This document shows, piece after piece, positions 44,998-53,116 of a stretch of DNA of 60,921 bases. Numbering within the stretch: the stretch's first letter is position 1; each line of letters begins with the position of its first letter. The position numbers and the translations under genes are program-made. The notes beneath the pieces were generated by a model. It worked only from the letters and a program-made list of their open reading frames with translations, was not told the origin of the DNA and did not search any database. Location of the stretch: positions 1 through 60,921 of the forward strand of contig JAFUVB010000109.1 in assembly GCA_017471245.1 (NCBI GenBank), written 5' to 3'. The stretch is from Prevotella sp. Lineage in GTDB: Bacteria; Bacteroidota; Bacteroidia; Bacteroidales; Bacteroidaceae.

Positions 44998-45828
44998 ATG
45001 GCAAAGTTAGATTTAGTATCACTGGAATGGACCGATATGGTGTTTGAAGGACGCAACCAGGCATACGGAGCCTACCAGATTCGCACGGAAACCTCCAAGC
45101 GAAACATTTTGGCAAATATCTTTGTAGCCCTTGTGGCTGTACTTCTCTATCTCGGACTCACGTTCAAAAACATGGCTGAGAGCAACCGCGCCGCGAGATA
45201 TGTTCAGGCTCACGAGCTCATCATGATTGACAAAGACAAGAAAGATGTCAAGGTTGAAAGGCAAGAACCCGTCAAGGTGGAGCCTGAGAGGACGTTGGAA
45301 AAGGTGAAGTCGTCCATCAAATTCACCGCTCCCGTCATCAAAAAAGACAATCTGGTGAACGAGGACGAGGAAATAAATCTCGATGAAATCGAGAAAAGCA
45401 ACAAGGCGATAGGCGCCTTGACCGTAGAAGGCAACGATGAGGTTGGCGGCGATGTGCTCAGGATACGGGACGAGATTGCCACTCCCGAGCCTCCGAAGGC
45501 AGTGGAAGACAACCAGATTTTCGAAATTGTGGAGCAGCGACCCACGTTCCCCGGGGGCGACGCAGCGCTGATGGCATGGCTCAGTCAGAACATCAAATAC
45601 CCCGTGATTGCCGCGGAAAACGGTGTTCAGGGACGTGTAATCGTTCAGTTTGTGGTTGAAAAGGACGGCTCTATCACCGACGTGAAAGTAGCCAAGAGCG
45701 TGGATCCCTCTCTCGACAAGGAAGCTTCGCGTGTCATCAAGAGCATGCCCCAATGGATTGCCGGTCGCCAGAACGGCTCTCCCGTGCGCGTCAGGTTCAC
45801 CGTCCCAGTAACCTTCAAGCTGCAATAG
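44998..45828 (+). CDS. tonB: Energy transducer TonB
   Basis: A 276-residue TonB protein. A short cytoplasmic start (LDLVSLEWTDMVFEGRNQAY) precedes a membrane helix (FVALVAVLLYLGLTF), a charged periplasmic linker rich in Lys/Glu/Val/Pro (about 65-165), and the C-terminal TonB domain (FPGGDAALMAWLSQNIKYPV, GRVIVQFVVEKDGSITDVKV, PVRVRFTVPVTFKL). It carries energy from ExbBD to outer-membrane receptors. No exbB/exbD is adjacent. The start at 44998 was preferred over 44920 since the family begins with this motif and the -7 box lies between the two. Confidence 0.93.
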   Translation: MAKLDLVSLEWTDMVFEGRNQAYGAYQIRTETSKRNILANIFVALVAVLLYLGLTFKNMAESNRAARYVQAHELIMIDKDKKDVKVERQEPVKVEPERTLEKVKSSIKFTAPVIKKDNLVNEDEEINLDEIEKSNKAIGALTVEGNDEVGGDVLRIRDEIATPEPPKAVEDNQIFEIVEQRPTFPGGDAALMAWLSQNIKYPVIAAENGVQGRVIVQFVVEKDGSITDVKVAKSVDPSLDKEASRVIKSMPQWIAGRQNGSPVRVRFTVPVTFKLQ

Positions 45829-45850
45829 CCCCGAGTATTTCACCGAATCA

Positions 45851-45882
45851 TTTGATTCCTTGCAGGATTTTCCTTATCTTTG
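45851..45882 (+). promoter_or_regulatory. Consensus promoter of the 45909 gene
   Basis: TTTG (45851-45854), 20-nt spacer, TATCTTTG (45875-45882). Confidence 0.72.
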
Positions 45883-45908
45883 CATACATTTAAAATCTTA
45901 TCATACGT

Positions 45909-46133
45909 ATGAAAAATTGGATGATAACCGGAATGCTGACGCTCCTTGTGGGTGCAATGGCCGCCAGTGCACAAGCAATGGACGAAAAGAAAGCTGCTAA
46001 AATGGACAGCATGGCAGTGGCTCTCTTCAGGGGCGGTAACTTCAAGACGAGCATCGAACTGATGAACAAATGGCTTTCCCACAGGCTTAAGGCAAAAGTA
46101 GAGCAAGATTCTCTCTACATCTCGCGGACATAA
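45909..46133 (+). CDS. Short exported protein, possibly truncated
   Basis: A 74-residue product: a signal peptide (MKNWMITGMLTLLVGAMAAS, ending AQA) followed by about 50 residues with one helix-turn-helix that looks like a single TPR unit (MAVALFRGGNFKTSIELMNK). A perfect promoter at 45851-45882 shows it is expressed or was. The mature chain is too short for a TPR protein, and 70 bp after its stop the four-palindrome element begins, so it may be the 5' end of a longer gene whose remainder was lost. I do not know a full-length homologue. Confidence 0.6.
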   Translation: MKNWMITGMLTLLVGAMAASAQAMDEKKAAKMDSMAVALFRGGNFKTSIELMNKWLSHRLKAKVEQDSLYISRT

Positions 46134-46206
46134 GCCGTGCGGAGTTTTTGTTTCTGCTGATCACTCTGAAATGGCTCTCGGATTTTTAAAGTGAAAAAAT
46201 CGGCTC

Positions 46207-46504
46207 AATGTCACTTTTTGCCATATCCGTCTGATTACAAATAAGTTACATGAGGTGACATTGAAATTTTCAATGTCACCTCCACATCACTATATTGTAC
46301 ATTGCCGTCTTCAAGAAACATATTCTTCAGAAGTAAAACAACTTGTTTTACCCTCCTAAAACTATGCTTTGACGTTCAACTGATGTCTTTCTGTCAAGTA
46401 AAACAATTTGTTTCACTTTCATAAAAACAGGGTGACATTGAATCATTCAATGTCACTCCATCTATCATACTGTATATCAGTAACTTGGAATAAAAAGTGA
46501 CATT
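46207..46504. repeat. 298-bp four-palindrome repeat element, copy B (inverted relative to copy A)
   Basis: Ends AATGTCACTTTTTG (46207-46220) and AAAAAGTGACATT (46492-46504). Palindromes: GTGACATTGAA-ATT-TTCAATGTCAC (46255-46279), GTAAAACAACTTGTTTTAC (46333-46351), GTAAAACAATTTGTTTCAC (46398-46416) and GTGACATTGAA-TCA-TTCAATGTCAC (46432-46456). Offsets 48, 126, 191 and 225 match the reverse complement of copy A (48, 126, 192, 226). Spacers are related but diverged. It occupies the first half of the 46134-46764 gap. Confidence 0.85.
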
Positions 46505-46686
46505 ATATGCAAAATTGCTAATAAAGAAATGAAATCACCGAGTTCAAAGAATACATAAGCAACTATAAGAACGGTCCCCATCAATATTTGGAACATTCCG
46601 CAGCCTCTGATGCTCGAACTTTGCAAAAATGGAATGGTTAGAGAAGTAGGAGTTGAAGAAACCTTTTTTGTGACTTCAATGGTCAA
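46477..46686 (-). CDS. Doubtful 69-codon ORF with a membrane segment
   Basis: It reads MTIEVTKKVSSTPTSLTIPF then a hydrophobic stretch (FQILMGTVLIVAYVFFELGD, FISLLAILHIM). The last ten codons and the stop lie in the end of the four-palindrome element. No promoter is seen; upstream is short-period repeat. It may be the tail of a membrane protein cut by the element, or chance. I give it low weight. Confidence 0.22.
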   Translation of the reverse strand: MTIEVTKKVSSTPTSLTIPFLQSSSIRGCGMFQILMGTVLIVAYVFFELGDFISLLAILHIMSLFIPSY

Positions 46687-46757
46687 CGCTCAATGATCAA
46701 TAGTCAATGTTCAACGGTCAATGTTCAACGGTCAATGTTCAATGCTCAATGTTCAAT
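46677..46757. repeat. Short-period repeat tract
   Basis: About nine imperfect copies of a TCAATGTTCAA / TCAATGGTCAA type word in direct order, ending at the stop of the DUF2149 gene. Non-coding. Confidence 0.8.
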
Positions 46758-46764
46758 GGCCATG

Positions 46765-47091
46765 TCATTCCGGCACATAGATAATCTCGCCGCTTTCCAG
46801 CTGGTAGGCGATGCCCACCTTTCTGCCCCGCTTGCCCGAAGCCTGTTGCTTGTCGCTGGGCGTGTATTGCTTGATTTGCTGACCTTGCTTGGTGATAATC
46901 TCCATATTGTCTTTTCCAGGATTCTTAATCATGGTGAAATCCTCCTTACTGAAGATTTCCGACATGTTGAAATGAGCTACGAGAGCCACCATGAGTGCCA
47001 CGGCAAACACCATTGCCACGTCGAAGAGATTGGCAACGGTCTGCATGGGGTCGTCGTCGCCCTGTGTCAGGAGTCGATTGTTATTTCTCAT
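46765..47091 (-). CDS. DUF2149 domain protein (HmuV-like)
   Basis: A 108-residue protein with one membrane helix near its N-terminus. RNNNRLLTQGDDDPMQTVAN is the family start, then LFDVAMVFAVALMVALVAHF. The C-terminal part is a small extracytoplasmic domain ending GIAYQLESGEIIYVPE. The topology resembles ExbD. Its start overlaps the channel gene stop by 11 bp, and the order chelatase-membrane protein-channel-DUF2149 is that of Hmu-type tetrapyrrole operons (established from Porphyromonas hmuSTUV). It probably pairs with the channel protein as an energising unit. Confidence 0.85.
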   Translation of the reverse strand: MRNNNRLLTQGDDDPMQTVANLFDVAMVFAVALMVALVAHFNMSEIFSKEDFTMIKNPGKDNMEIITKQGQQIKQYTPSDKQQASGKRGRKVGIAYQLESGEIIYVPE

Positions 47092-47713
47092 CGTCTTTGG
47101 GTTTGCGTTCAGGGTTAACGTGGGTAAGCAGCTGGCGCACATACTCCAGGTTGTTCAGTTCGCGGGCATACCATCGCTGGCGCACCTGCAAGGTTGCCAC
47201 GCCGATGGCTGCTATCACCATTCCCACCACAGTGGTGGCAAATGCCACCTGCATGTTGTATGCCATGGATGAGATGTCGCCTGTGGCAAGTCCGACAAGA
47301 GCCGGTCCCATAGGAATAAGTGTTCCCATCAGTCCGAGCATCGGTCCGAGCTTCACCAGAATGCGTGATCCTGACAGTTCTTTAGCGGCATCCACCTCAT
47401 AATTAGCCACCACGCGCTCGCAGAAAGGAGCATTCGTGCTGTTGGAGCCCAGTGCGTTGAGAGCCTTCATATATGAGGAGCCGACAGTGGATGATGACGA
47501 AGCAGAAAGGTTGTTCACCCCATTGACCACCTCTTCAGCATCAGCCGACTCGATGAAAGCAGTCTGCGACAGGATGGTTTTGCGACGATGGAACTCGCCG
47601 AAGAATCCTGCGGCGAGGAGGAGCGCCCTGCCGAGGAACAGCAGTAGCAGTACGATGACTGGCACCAACAATCCGTTGGATATCCAGAATAGAATGTTTG
47701 ATATAGTTTCCAT
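47081..47713 (-). CDS. MotA/TolQ/ExbB family proton channel protein (HmuU-like)
   Basis: A 210-residue protein with three membrane segments (VPVIVLLLLFLGRALLLAA near 16-34; LGPMLGLMGTLIPMGPALVG near 128-147; VAFATTVVGMVIAAIGVATL near 160-180). The second and third make the TolQ/ExbB channel pair. It overlaps the DUF2149 gene. It would use the proton gradient to drive the membrane-anchored chelatase or an associated transporter. Confidence 0.88.
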   Translation of the reverse strand: METISNILFWISNGLLVPVIVLLLLFLGRALLLAAGFFGEFHRRKTILSQTAFIESADAEEVVNGVNNLSASSSSTVGSSYMKALNALGSNSTNAPFCERVVANYEVDAAKELSGSRILVKLGPMLGLMGTLIPMGPALVGLATGDISSMAYNMQVAFATTVVGMVIAAIGVATLQVRQRWYARELNNLEYVRQLLTHVNPERKPKDDEK

Positions 47714-47720
47714 AATGTTA

Positions 47721-48251
47721 TTAATAACCAGTTATTGCCACACAAAGAATCAGGATCAGCAGGTTGATGATGAATAGCATCTCCTGCCGTGCGGGGCGGT
47801 TGCCTAATGCCCGGCGCAGAAGTGTGCTTCCCCCGACAACGAACAGCAGTGCGGCGAGGGCAGAGATCCATCTCAGGAGTTCAAAACCCACACCGGGCAT
47901 CAGAAAGAGCAGCTGCGCCAGAAAGTAACAGATGGCAGCAGCAAAGAGCATGCCGGGATAGCAGCACAGCAACAGGCGCATCCAGCGCGTGCGGGGCGTT
48001 GCGAAGCAGAACGCAATCATCACCACGGCTTCGAGAACCACGCAAACGGCAAGGTTGAGCAGTGTGTTCCTGTTGGTGCACATCTCAATGAATGCGTCAT
48101 GCGGCAGTTCTGTCATGCGCGGAACCACCCATGCGGTGAAGGCTGCAGAGATAAATGCCACCGCCACGAGCCCTTTCATGGGGAAGAATCCCACCTTCAG
48201 GAGGAAGCTTACCGCCACGAGACATGCCATGATCGCTATCAGGATTTCCAT
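47721..48251 (-). CDS. Membrane protein of a CobN-linked operon (HmuT-like)
   Basis: A 176-residue protein with about five membrane helices (AIMACLVAVSFLLKVGFFPM, LVAVAFISAAFTAWVV, LLNLAVCVVLEAVVMIAFCF, LLLCCYPGMLFAAAICYFLA, MLFIINLLILILCVAITGY). No catalytic motif is seen. Placement between the CobN-like chelatase (5-bp gap) and the channel gene matches the third gene of Hmu-type operons. Function unknown. Confidence 0.75.
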   Translation of the reverse strand: MEILIAIMACLVAVSFLLKVGFFPMKGLVAVAFISAAFTAWVVPRMTELPHDAFIEMCTNRNTLLNLAVCVVLEAVVMIAFCFATPRTRWMRLLLCCYPGMLFAAAICYFLAQLLFLMPGVGFELLRWISALAALLFVVGGSTLLRRALGNRPARQEMLFIINLLILILCVAITGY

Positions 48252-48256
48252 TTATC

Positions 48257-51200
48257 TTATTTTCTTCGTCTCAGATACGCTATCAGAATCAGCAGCACCG
48301 CCACCACAGCGCCGCCCACAAGCATTCCGTTCACCACGTGGGGCTGGTTCATGAGCGACGGCTTGCTGTTTTTCTCTTTCAGCACCATCTCTTTCTGTCC
48401 CGACTGTCCCAGCTTTGCGGCATCCATGCTGCGCTGATAGTCGCTGCGTGCCTTACCCTGAAGCTGCGATGAGATGTAGCTCTGCAGCTTTTCGTTGTTG
48501 CATACGAAATCTGTGCAGGCAGCGCCGCTCTCGTTGGTGATCTCTGCATGCAGCTGTGCAAGTGACTTCAGCTGTGCGGCTGTAGGCTTCCAGAATCCTT
48601 TGCGAGCACTTTCCAGCATCACTGAAGTCATGGCTTGATAGGCAGCGGGGTTCACTTTCTGGAAGTATTTGCGCACGCCCAACTGCTGCTCATCGGTGAC
48701 ATACAGGCGGAAGAGGTCGTTATAAAGCTCCTTGTCGAGTGCATCGGGACGCGTGGCGCTCCATCCGAAGATGTTGCGGAACATTTCTCCGAACATCTGG
48801 GCTGTCCCCTCGTCACCCTTCATGTGCTCTTTGATATACACAGGGTTGAGCAGTGATGTGCGCACTTCCACGGCAATGGCCTCCTTGGCATCCTGCATGC
48901 GTCGGTTGGAACGGTTTCGATAATCGGCAAGATAGGCATCGGGCTGCTTTCCGGTGAGGGTTTTCACGGTGAGCGACAGCCCGCCCGTGAATTCATATAC
49001 ATGGTCGAGCGAAACAGGTCCCCATGTATTGCTTTGCCGTGGCTGCACCACCACGTCGGTTTCTTGCAGTGCCGACGCGAAGAGGTTGGGCTGGTAGCCG
49101 CCCCAGTGCTGCTCATCGCCATAGGAGGCACCCATGTTGTTCAGGTAGCCGTCAGCCAGTTCCGATGGCTTATCCCATGTTCCGCTGCGCTCGATATAGT
49201 TCATCATGCCTGTGCTGTAGCCGTTGTTCACTGGACCAAACACACGCATGGTGGAGAGTTCGCGTGCCTGTTTCGGCGATACACCCTTCTCCATGAGCTG
49301 CTTTTCCTGCAACAGGGTGCCTTCATAAACGAAGTTGCTGTCTTCTTTCTCGGTCGATGCCAGCTTCACGGCATCGGTAATCAGTTTTAGGCGTGAGCCG
49401 GCGATGTCGCGCAACTGCCCGCTCACCTGCACCACCACATTGATTCTCGGTCGGCGCAGTTCCTTTCGCGGTATCAGGCGGAAGTCGTTGATGCGCCCTT
49501 CCTTGTCGCGTATCGGTTCCACACCGAGCATCCACAGTGCCTGAGCAATGGTGGCACCCTGCGTGTTGATGAATTCTCCAGCCCAGAAAGTATAGCTCAC
49601 CTTGCGCGGCCATTCTCCGTTGTGCTGCTTGCGGTAGCGTTCCAGGGTGTTTTCTGCCAGCCGCTTGCCGTCTTCCCATGCCTGTGGGTCGGGCGTGTTC
49701 TCGGGGTTGATGCTGAACATGTTCCTGCCTGTGGGCAGCACATTGGGGTTCAGCACGGGATCTCCACCCGGAGCAGGTGCCACCGTGCCGCCATTCAGCG
49801 CGCGCACCATGTTGGAGAATTCGTCGTGGGTGGATTGGAGAAGGAGTGAGGCATAGTTCTTTGCATTCGGGTCCTCACCATTCAGGATTGCTCGTCTTGC
49901 GCGAGGCAGATAATGATGGGCCACGAAAGCATAGTCTTGCAGCTGTTTTGTGGTGATTCGTCCTGCATCGCGGTCTTTCCTTGCCATGTCGTATGCCAGC
50001 GGATCGGCACAGATGGCGATGGTGGTGTTCTGCAAGTCGCGCCCGGAATAGGGCTGTCCCATGGTGTAATAGGCGCCTTGCATCTTCTCGTTGGATAGTT
50101 CTTCCAGATGGGCATCTAATCGCTCCAGCTCTTCTGTTGTATAGGGTTTCGATAGGTTATCGTCGAGATTCAGTTCCCGATGCAGGCCTTGCTTTGTGAT
50201 TTCTTTCTTGATGGAGAGGATGAGTGGAACGTTCTGTCCGCCACTTTCCACCGCTTTGTGAATGTTGTTGAGCAGTGTTGCATACTTTTCTTGCATGCCG
50301 CTTGGCACGTATGGCGCCGTGAGATAAGTGAGCAGCACGGCATGGCTGCGGCGCTTGGCTATGATACTCTCACCCACGTTGCCAGTAGTGTAGTAGTAGA
50401 AATGCGGAATACTGCCGATGAGCGCTGCGCTCCAGTCTTCATGGCGCATGCCCGCATCGCGTCCCGGCGTGAACTCCAGGTTGCCATGAGTGCCGAAATG
50501 GATGAGTGCATCTGCTTGAAATCCCTTTTGCATGTAGAGATAAGGAGCCAGATAACTGTGGGGCGGCGGTACCTCAACACCGTGCACCAGCTTGAAATCG
50601 TCGTCGCCCAAGGCCGGACGGGGCTGTGGAAAGAGCAGGATGTTGCCGTAGCGAATGCATGCCACGGCCAGTGAGTCGCCTTTCGAGAGCAGGCTGCCTG
50701 GTGCTTCGCCGTAGTGTTCCACCACTTCTCCATATTTTTGCGGTGCCAACACTTCCTTCGCCCATCTCTCGTATTGCTCCTTAGTGAGCCAGAGGGGATG
50801 CCCTTCGCGCATGTATTTCTCTTGCACGCCCTTGGCATACGATCCCATCACCATGCCTTCAGTCTTGATTTGTCGGGCAAAAGCACCAAGCGTGGTGGGC
50901 AGTCCGCTCACATTGTATCCTTCAGCGCGGAGCTGTTTTAGGAAATTATACATCGACGGTATCACCTCCATGCCGCTTGCCAAGAGTGCATCCTTGCCCG
51001 GTCGTTTGAAATAGCCGATGGCAATGCGCTTGTCTGCGTTGTTCTTGGTGCGCAGTGCAAGATATTTCTCCACTGTTTCAGCGAAAGCCGTGCATCGCTC
51101 CACTTCTGCCGTGTGCTTGTAGAAGCCTTTCTTGTCTTTGTTTTGCGTGCCGATGCAGAATGGGGTGATGCCGCCGTCGATCTCGGGAATCACGATGCGT

Positions 51201-52129
51201 GAGTTCTTCGAACCGGCCGTCATGGGACGGTTTGCATCCATCCATTCCTCATGGGTTGCTGAAAGAGGGAAGGGATTGAACAGCAAGATGTTCTTTTCTT
51301 GTAGCCATGAGATAAGGGTATCGTTGCCCAAGCGTCCCATCGACATATACACGATGGCATCGGGCATCAGTTCCTTGATCATCTTTTCGCGCTTCTTACC
51401 CGTGCATGTCATGGGATAAACGTTCATGCCGCGCCGGGTCAGCATGGTGATAAGCGTGTCTACATGCTCACGGTTGCCCTCCATGGGGAACTGAATACCC
51501 GATATGAGCGCAACGGTGTTACCACCTTCGTGATACATTCCTTCTTTTTTCAGATAGGCAGTCAGCTCTGCGGCATTCTTGAAATAACGACCGTAGGCAC
51601 GGTGGTAGTACATGTTCTTCAGTATTTCCACGGGTGCCTCCACCTCTTGGTCGCCCCAACGGTGAGGCGTAGCGATATGGCGCAGGTAGCGAAGTCCGTT
51701 GCGATAGTTCTCGCGGTTCTCGTTTTCGAAATATTGCTGCAGCTGGTCGATCTGCTCCTTGCTGAGATTCTTGTTGATGACAAAGTTGGTACTCTTCAGT
51801 GCCTTCGTGAATACGGGAACGCCCTTCTTGCTAACGCGCTCAATCTCTGCCAGTTGCTCATCGTTGAGATAGATTCTTCGGGCATAGATCACCACGGCAT
51901 CGTAACCGTTGAGGCTTCCCATCTGGTCGCCTTCCACGCATTCCACTTCGATGTGCCTGCTGTCGTTGCTGAGAATGAAGTCGGCTTCTTGTGCTCTGAG
52001 GGTGTTTACAATCAGAATGCGCGTAGGCGCCATCCAGTGTCGATAGCCAAAATAGCCCAAGAAGCCTGCCAGCATTGCTGCACAGGCTCCGTAGAGTATG
52101 GTTCTCTTGACTGTTGATATCTTTGTCAT
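48257..52129 (-). CDS. cobN: CobN-like chelatase, membrane-anchored (HmuS/BtuS type)
   Basis: A 1290-residue protein of the CobN/magnesium-chelatase H family. The N-terminal helix (ILYGACAAMLAGFLGYFGY, about 11-29) and the C-terminal helix (GMLVGGAVVAVLLILIAYL) anchor it at both ends; the body between would lie outside the cytoplasm. Family motifs are HFGTHGNLEFTPGRD (about 540-555) and GSIPHFYYYTTGNVGES. Cytosolic CobN has no such anchors and works with CobS/CobT, which are absent here. Relatives (HmuS, BtuS) are linked to metal release or exchange in heme and corrinoids. It is the third gene after the receptor in a cobalamin-riboswitch operon. Confidence 0.87.
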   Translation of the reverse strand: MTKISTVKRTILYGACAAMLAGFLGYFGYRHWMAPTRILIVNTLRAQEADFILSNDSRHIEVECVEGDQMGSLNGYDAVVIYARRIYLNDEQLAEIERVSKKGVPVFTKALKSTNFVINKNLSKEQIDQLQQYFENENRENYRNGLRYLRHIATPHRWGDQEVEAPVEILKNMYYHRAYGRYFKNAAELTAYLKKEGMYHEGGNTVALISGIQFPMEGNREHVDTLITMLTRRGMNVYPMTCTGKKREKMIKELMPDAIVYMSMGRLGNDTLISWLQEKNILLFNPFPLSATHEEWMDANRPMTAGSKNSRIVIPEIDGGITPFCIGTQNKDKKGFYKHTAEVERCTAFAETVEKYLALRTKNNADKRIAIGYFKRPGKDALLASGMEVIPSMYNFLKQLRAEGYNVSGLPTTLGAFARQIKTEGMVMGSYAKGVQEKYMREGHPLWLTKEQYERWAKEVLAPQKYGEVVEHYGEAPGSLLSKGDSLAVACIRYGNILLFPQPRPALGDDDFKLVHGVEVPPPHSYLAPYLYMQKGFQADALIHFGTHGNLEFTPGRDAGMRHEDWSAALIGSIPHFYYYTTGNVGESIIAKRRSHAVLLTYLTAPYVPSGMQEKYATLLNNIHKAVESGGQNVPLILSIKKEITKQGLHRELNLDDNLSKPYTTEELERLDAHLEELSNEKMQGAYYTMGQPYSGRDLQNTTIAICADPLAYDMARKDRDAGRITTKQLQDYAFVAHHYLPRARRAILNGEDPNAKNYASLLLQSTHDEFSNMVRALNGGTVAPAPGGDPVLNPNVLPTGRNMFSINPENTPDPQAWEDGKRLAENTLERYRKQHNGEWPRKVSYTFWAGEFINTQGATIAQALWMLGVEPIRDKEGRINDFRLIPRKELRRPRINVVVQVSGQLRDIAGSRLKLITDAVKLASTEKEDSNFVYEGTLLQEKQLMEKGVSPKQARELSTMRVFGPVNNGYSTGMMNYIERSGTWDKPSELADGYLNNMGASYGDEQHWGGYQPNLFASALQETDVVVQPRQSNTWGPVSLDHVYEFTGGLSLTVKTLTGKQPDAYLADYRNRSNRRMQDAKEAIAVEVRTSLLNPVYIKEHMKGDEGTAQMFGEMFRNIFGWSATRPDALDKELYNDLFRLYVTDEQQLGVRKYFQKVNPAAYQAMTSVMLESARKGFWKPTAAQLKSLAQLHAEITNESGAACTDFVCNNEKLQSYISSQLQGKARSDYQRSMDAAKLGQSGQKEMVLKEKNSKPSLMNQPHVVNGMLVGGAVVAVLLILIAYLRRRK

Positions 52130-52174
52130 CGTTCTTTTTTATAATTAAAACCTCGTCATCAAATAATGGAATGA

Positions 52175-53101
52175 TTAGTCTTTCTGTGTGGAGTAGGCGG
52201 CTTTCTTCTCCATGATGCCGCGCACACGGTGGTTCATCAGGAACTGGATGTGCTGCATGAAGATGTCTTGAATCTCGGGAATCTCACCCAGTCCTTCGAT
52301 GTGCAGTTCCACTAAGAAACCTTCTTTCTCTAAGTTTTCTTTCCAATCTTGTGAGATATCGTTCTTGGCATGGTCGCCAGCGACGAACATCAGCGGTGCC
52401 AATATCAACGTCTTTGCCTTGGCTGCTTTCAGCATCTGCACGGCATTGTCGAAGGTTGGGTAGCCTTCGATGGTTCCCACGTGGTAGTTGGGATGTCCCT
52501 CTGCCTTGAGCATGTAGTCAATCTCACTGTAGATGGCGGTGGCAGGTGTTTCCGTGCCGTGTCCCACGAAGAGCACGTGTTCGCGTTTCTTCGCGTTTGT
52601 GGGAATACGCTTGGTGAGAATGTCAACCACTCGCAGTGCATCGTCGGTGCTATACATCAGCGGATTGCCCACGCGAATCTCCTTGAAGAAGGGCTTCACG
52701 CTCTCCACGTCGTTTCGCAGCGACTCCATCTCCACGCCGTCGATGATGTTCGTGCTCTGAATGATGAGGTGAGTGTAGCCTTCGGCACGCAGGCGGAGCA
52801 TGGCTTCTAATGGTGACTCCTTGCTGATGCCGCGCGCTTTCAGACGGCGCATGATGATTCTTGAGGTGTAGCTCTCGCGCACATCAAGTTTCGGGAACAT
52901 TGCCTTTGCCTTTTGGTTGATGGCATCGATGGTCTTGGTGCGTGTGTCGTCGTGGGTGGTTCCGAAGTGCACCATCAGCAGTGCCGCCTTGTCGTCCTTC
53001 TGCAAGGAAGTCAGCAAATTACTTTCCACGAAAGACGACAGTTCCTGTGCATGAATACTCACGCACAGGAACATCAGAAGGATTGAGAATGTCTTTCTCA
53101 T
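52175..53101 (-). CDS. cbiK: Secreted CbiK-type sirohydrochlorin cobaltochelatase
   Basis: A 308-residue protein with a signal peptide (MRKTFSILLMFLCVSIHAQ). The CbiK fold is shown by LMVHFGTTHDDTRTKTIDAI, HLIIQSTNIIDGVEME, VLFVGHGTETPATAIYSEID (catalytic His) and LAPLMFVAGDHAKNDISQDW (second metal-binding His). Cytosolic CbiK inserts cobalt into sirohydrochlorin; exported forms are known in Desulfovibrio. Here the export signal and the operon with a membrane chelatase suggest a periplasmic step. A second, lipoprotein form is at 57035. Confidence 0.9.
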   Translation of the reverse strand: MRKTFSILLMFLCVSIHAQELSSFVESNLLTSLQKDDKAALLMVHFGTTHDDTRTKTIDAINQKAKAMFPKLDVRESYTSRIIMRRLKARGISKESPLEAMLRLRAEGYTHLIIQSTNIIDGVEMESLRNDVESVKPFFKEIRVGNPLMYSTDDALRVVDILTKRIPTNAKKREHVLFVGHGTETPATAIYSEIDYMLKAEGHPNYHVGTIEGYPTFDNAVQMLKAAKAKTLILAPLMFVAGDHAKNDISQDWKENLEKEGFLVELHIEGLGEIPEIQDIFMQHIQFLMNHRVRGIMEKKAAYSTQKD

Positions 53102-53116
53102 ACACTTGCAAAAAAA

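Noticed and set aside
46477-46686. 69-codon ORF as the eighth gene of the chelatase operon
   Set aside because: It lies beyond the short-period repeat, ends in the palindrome element, and lacks any family likeness; listed only with low confidence.
51464-52117. Plus-strand open frame of 217 codons
   Set aside because: Antisense shadow of the CobN-like gene.
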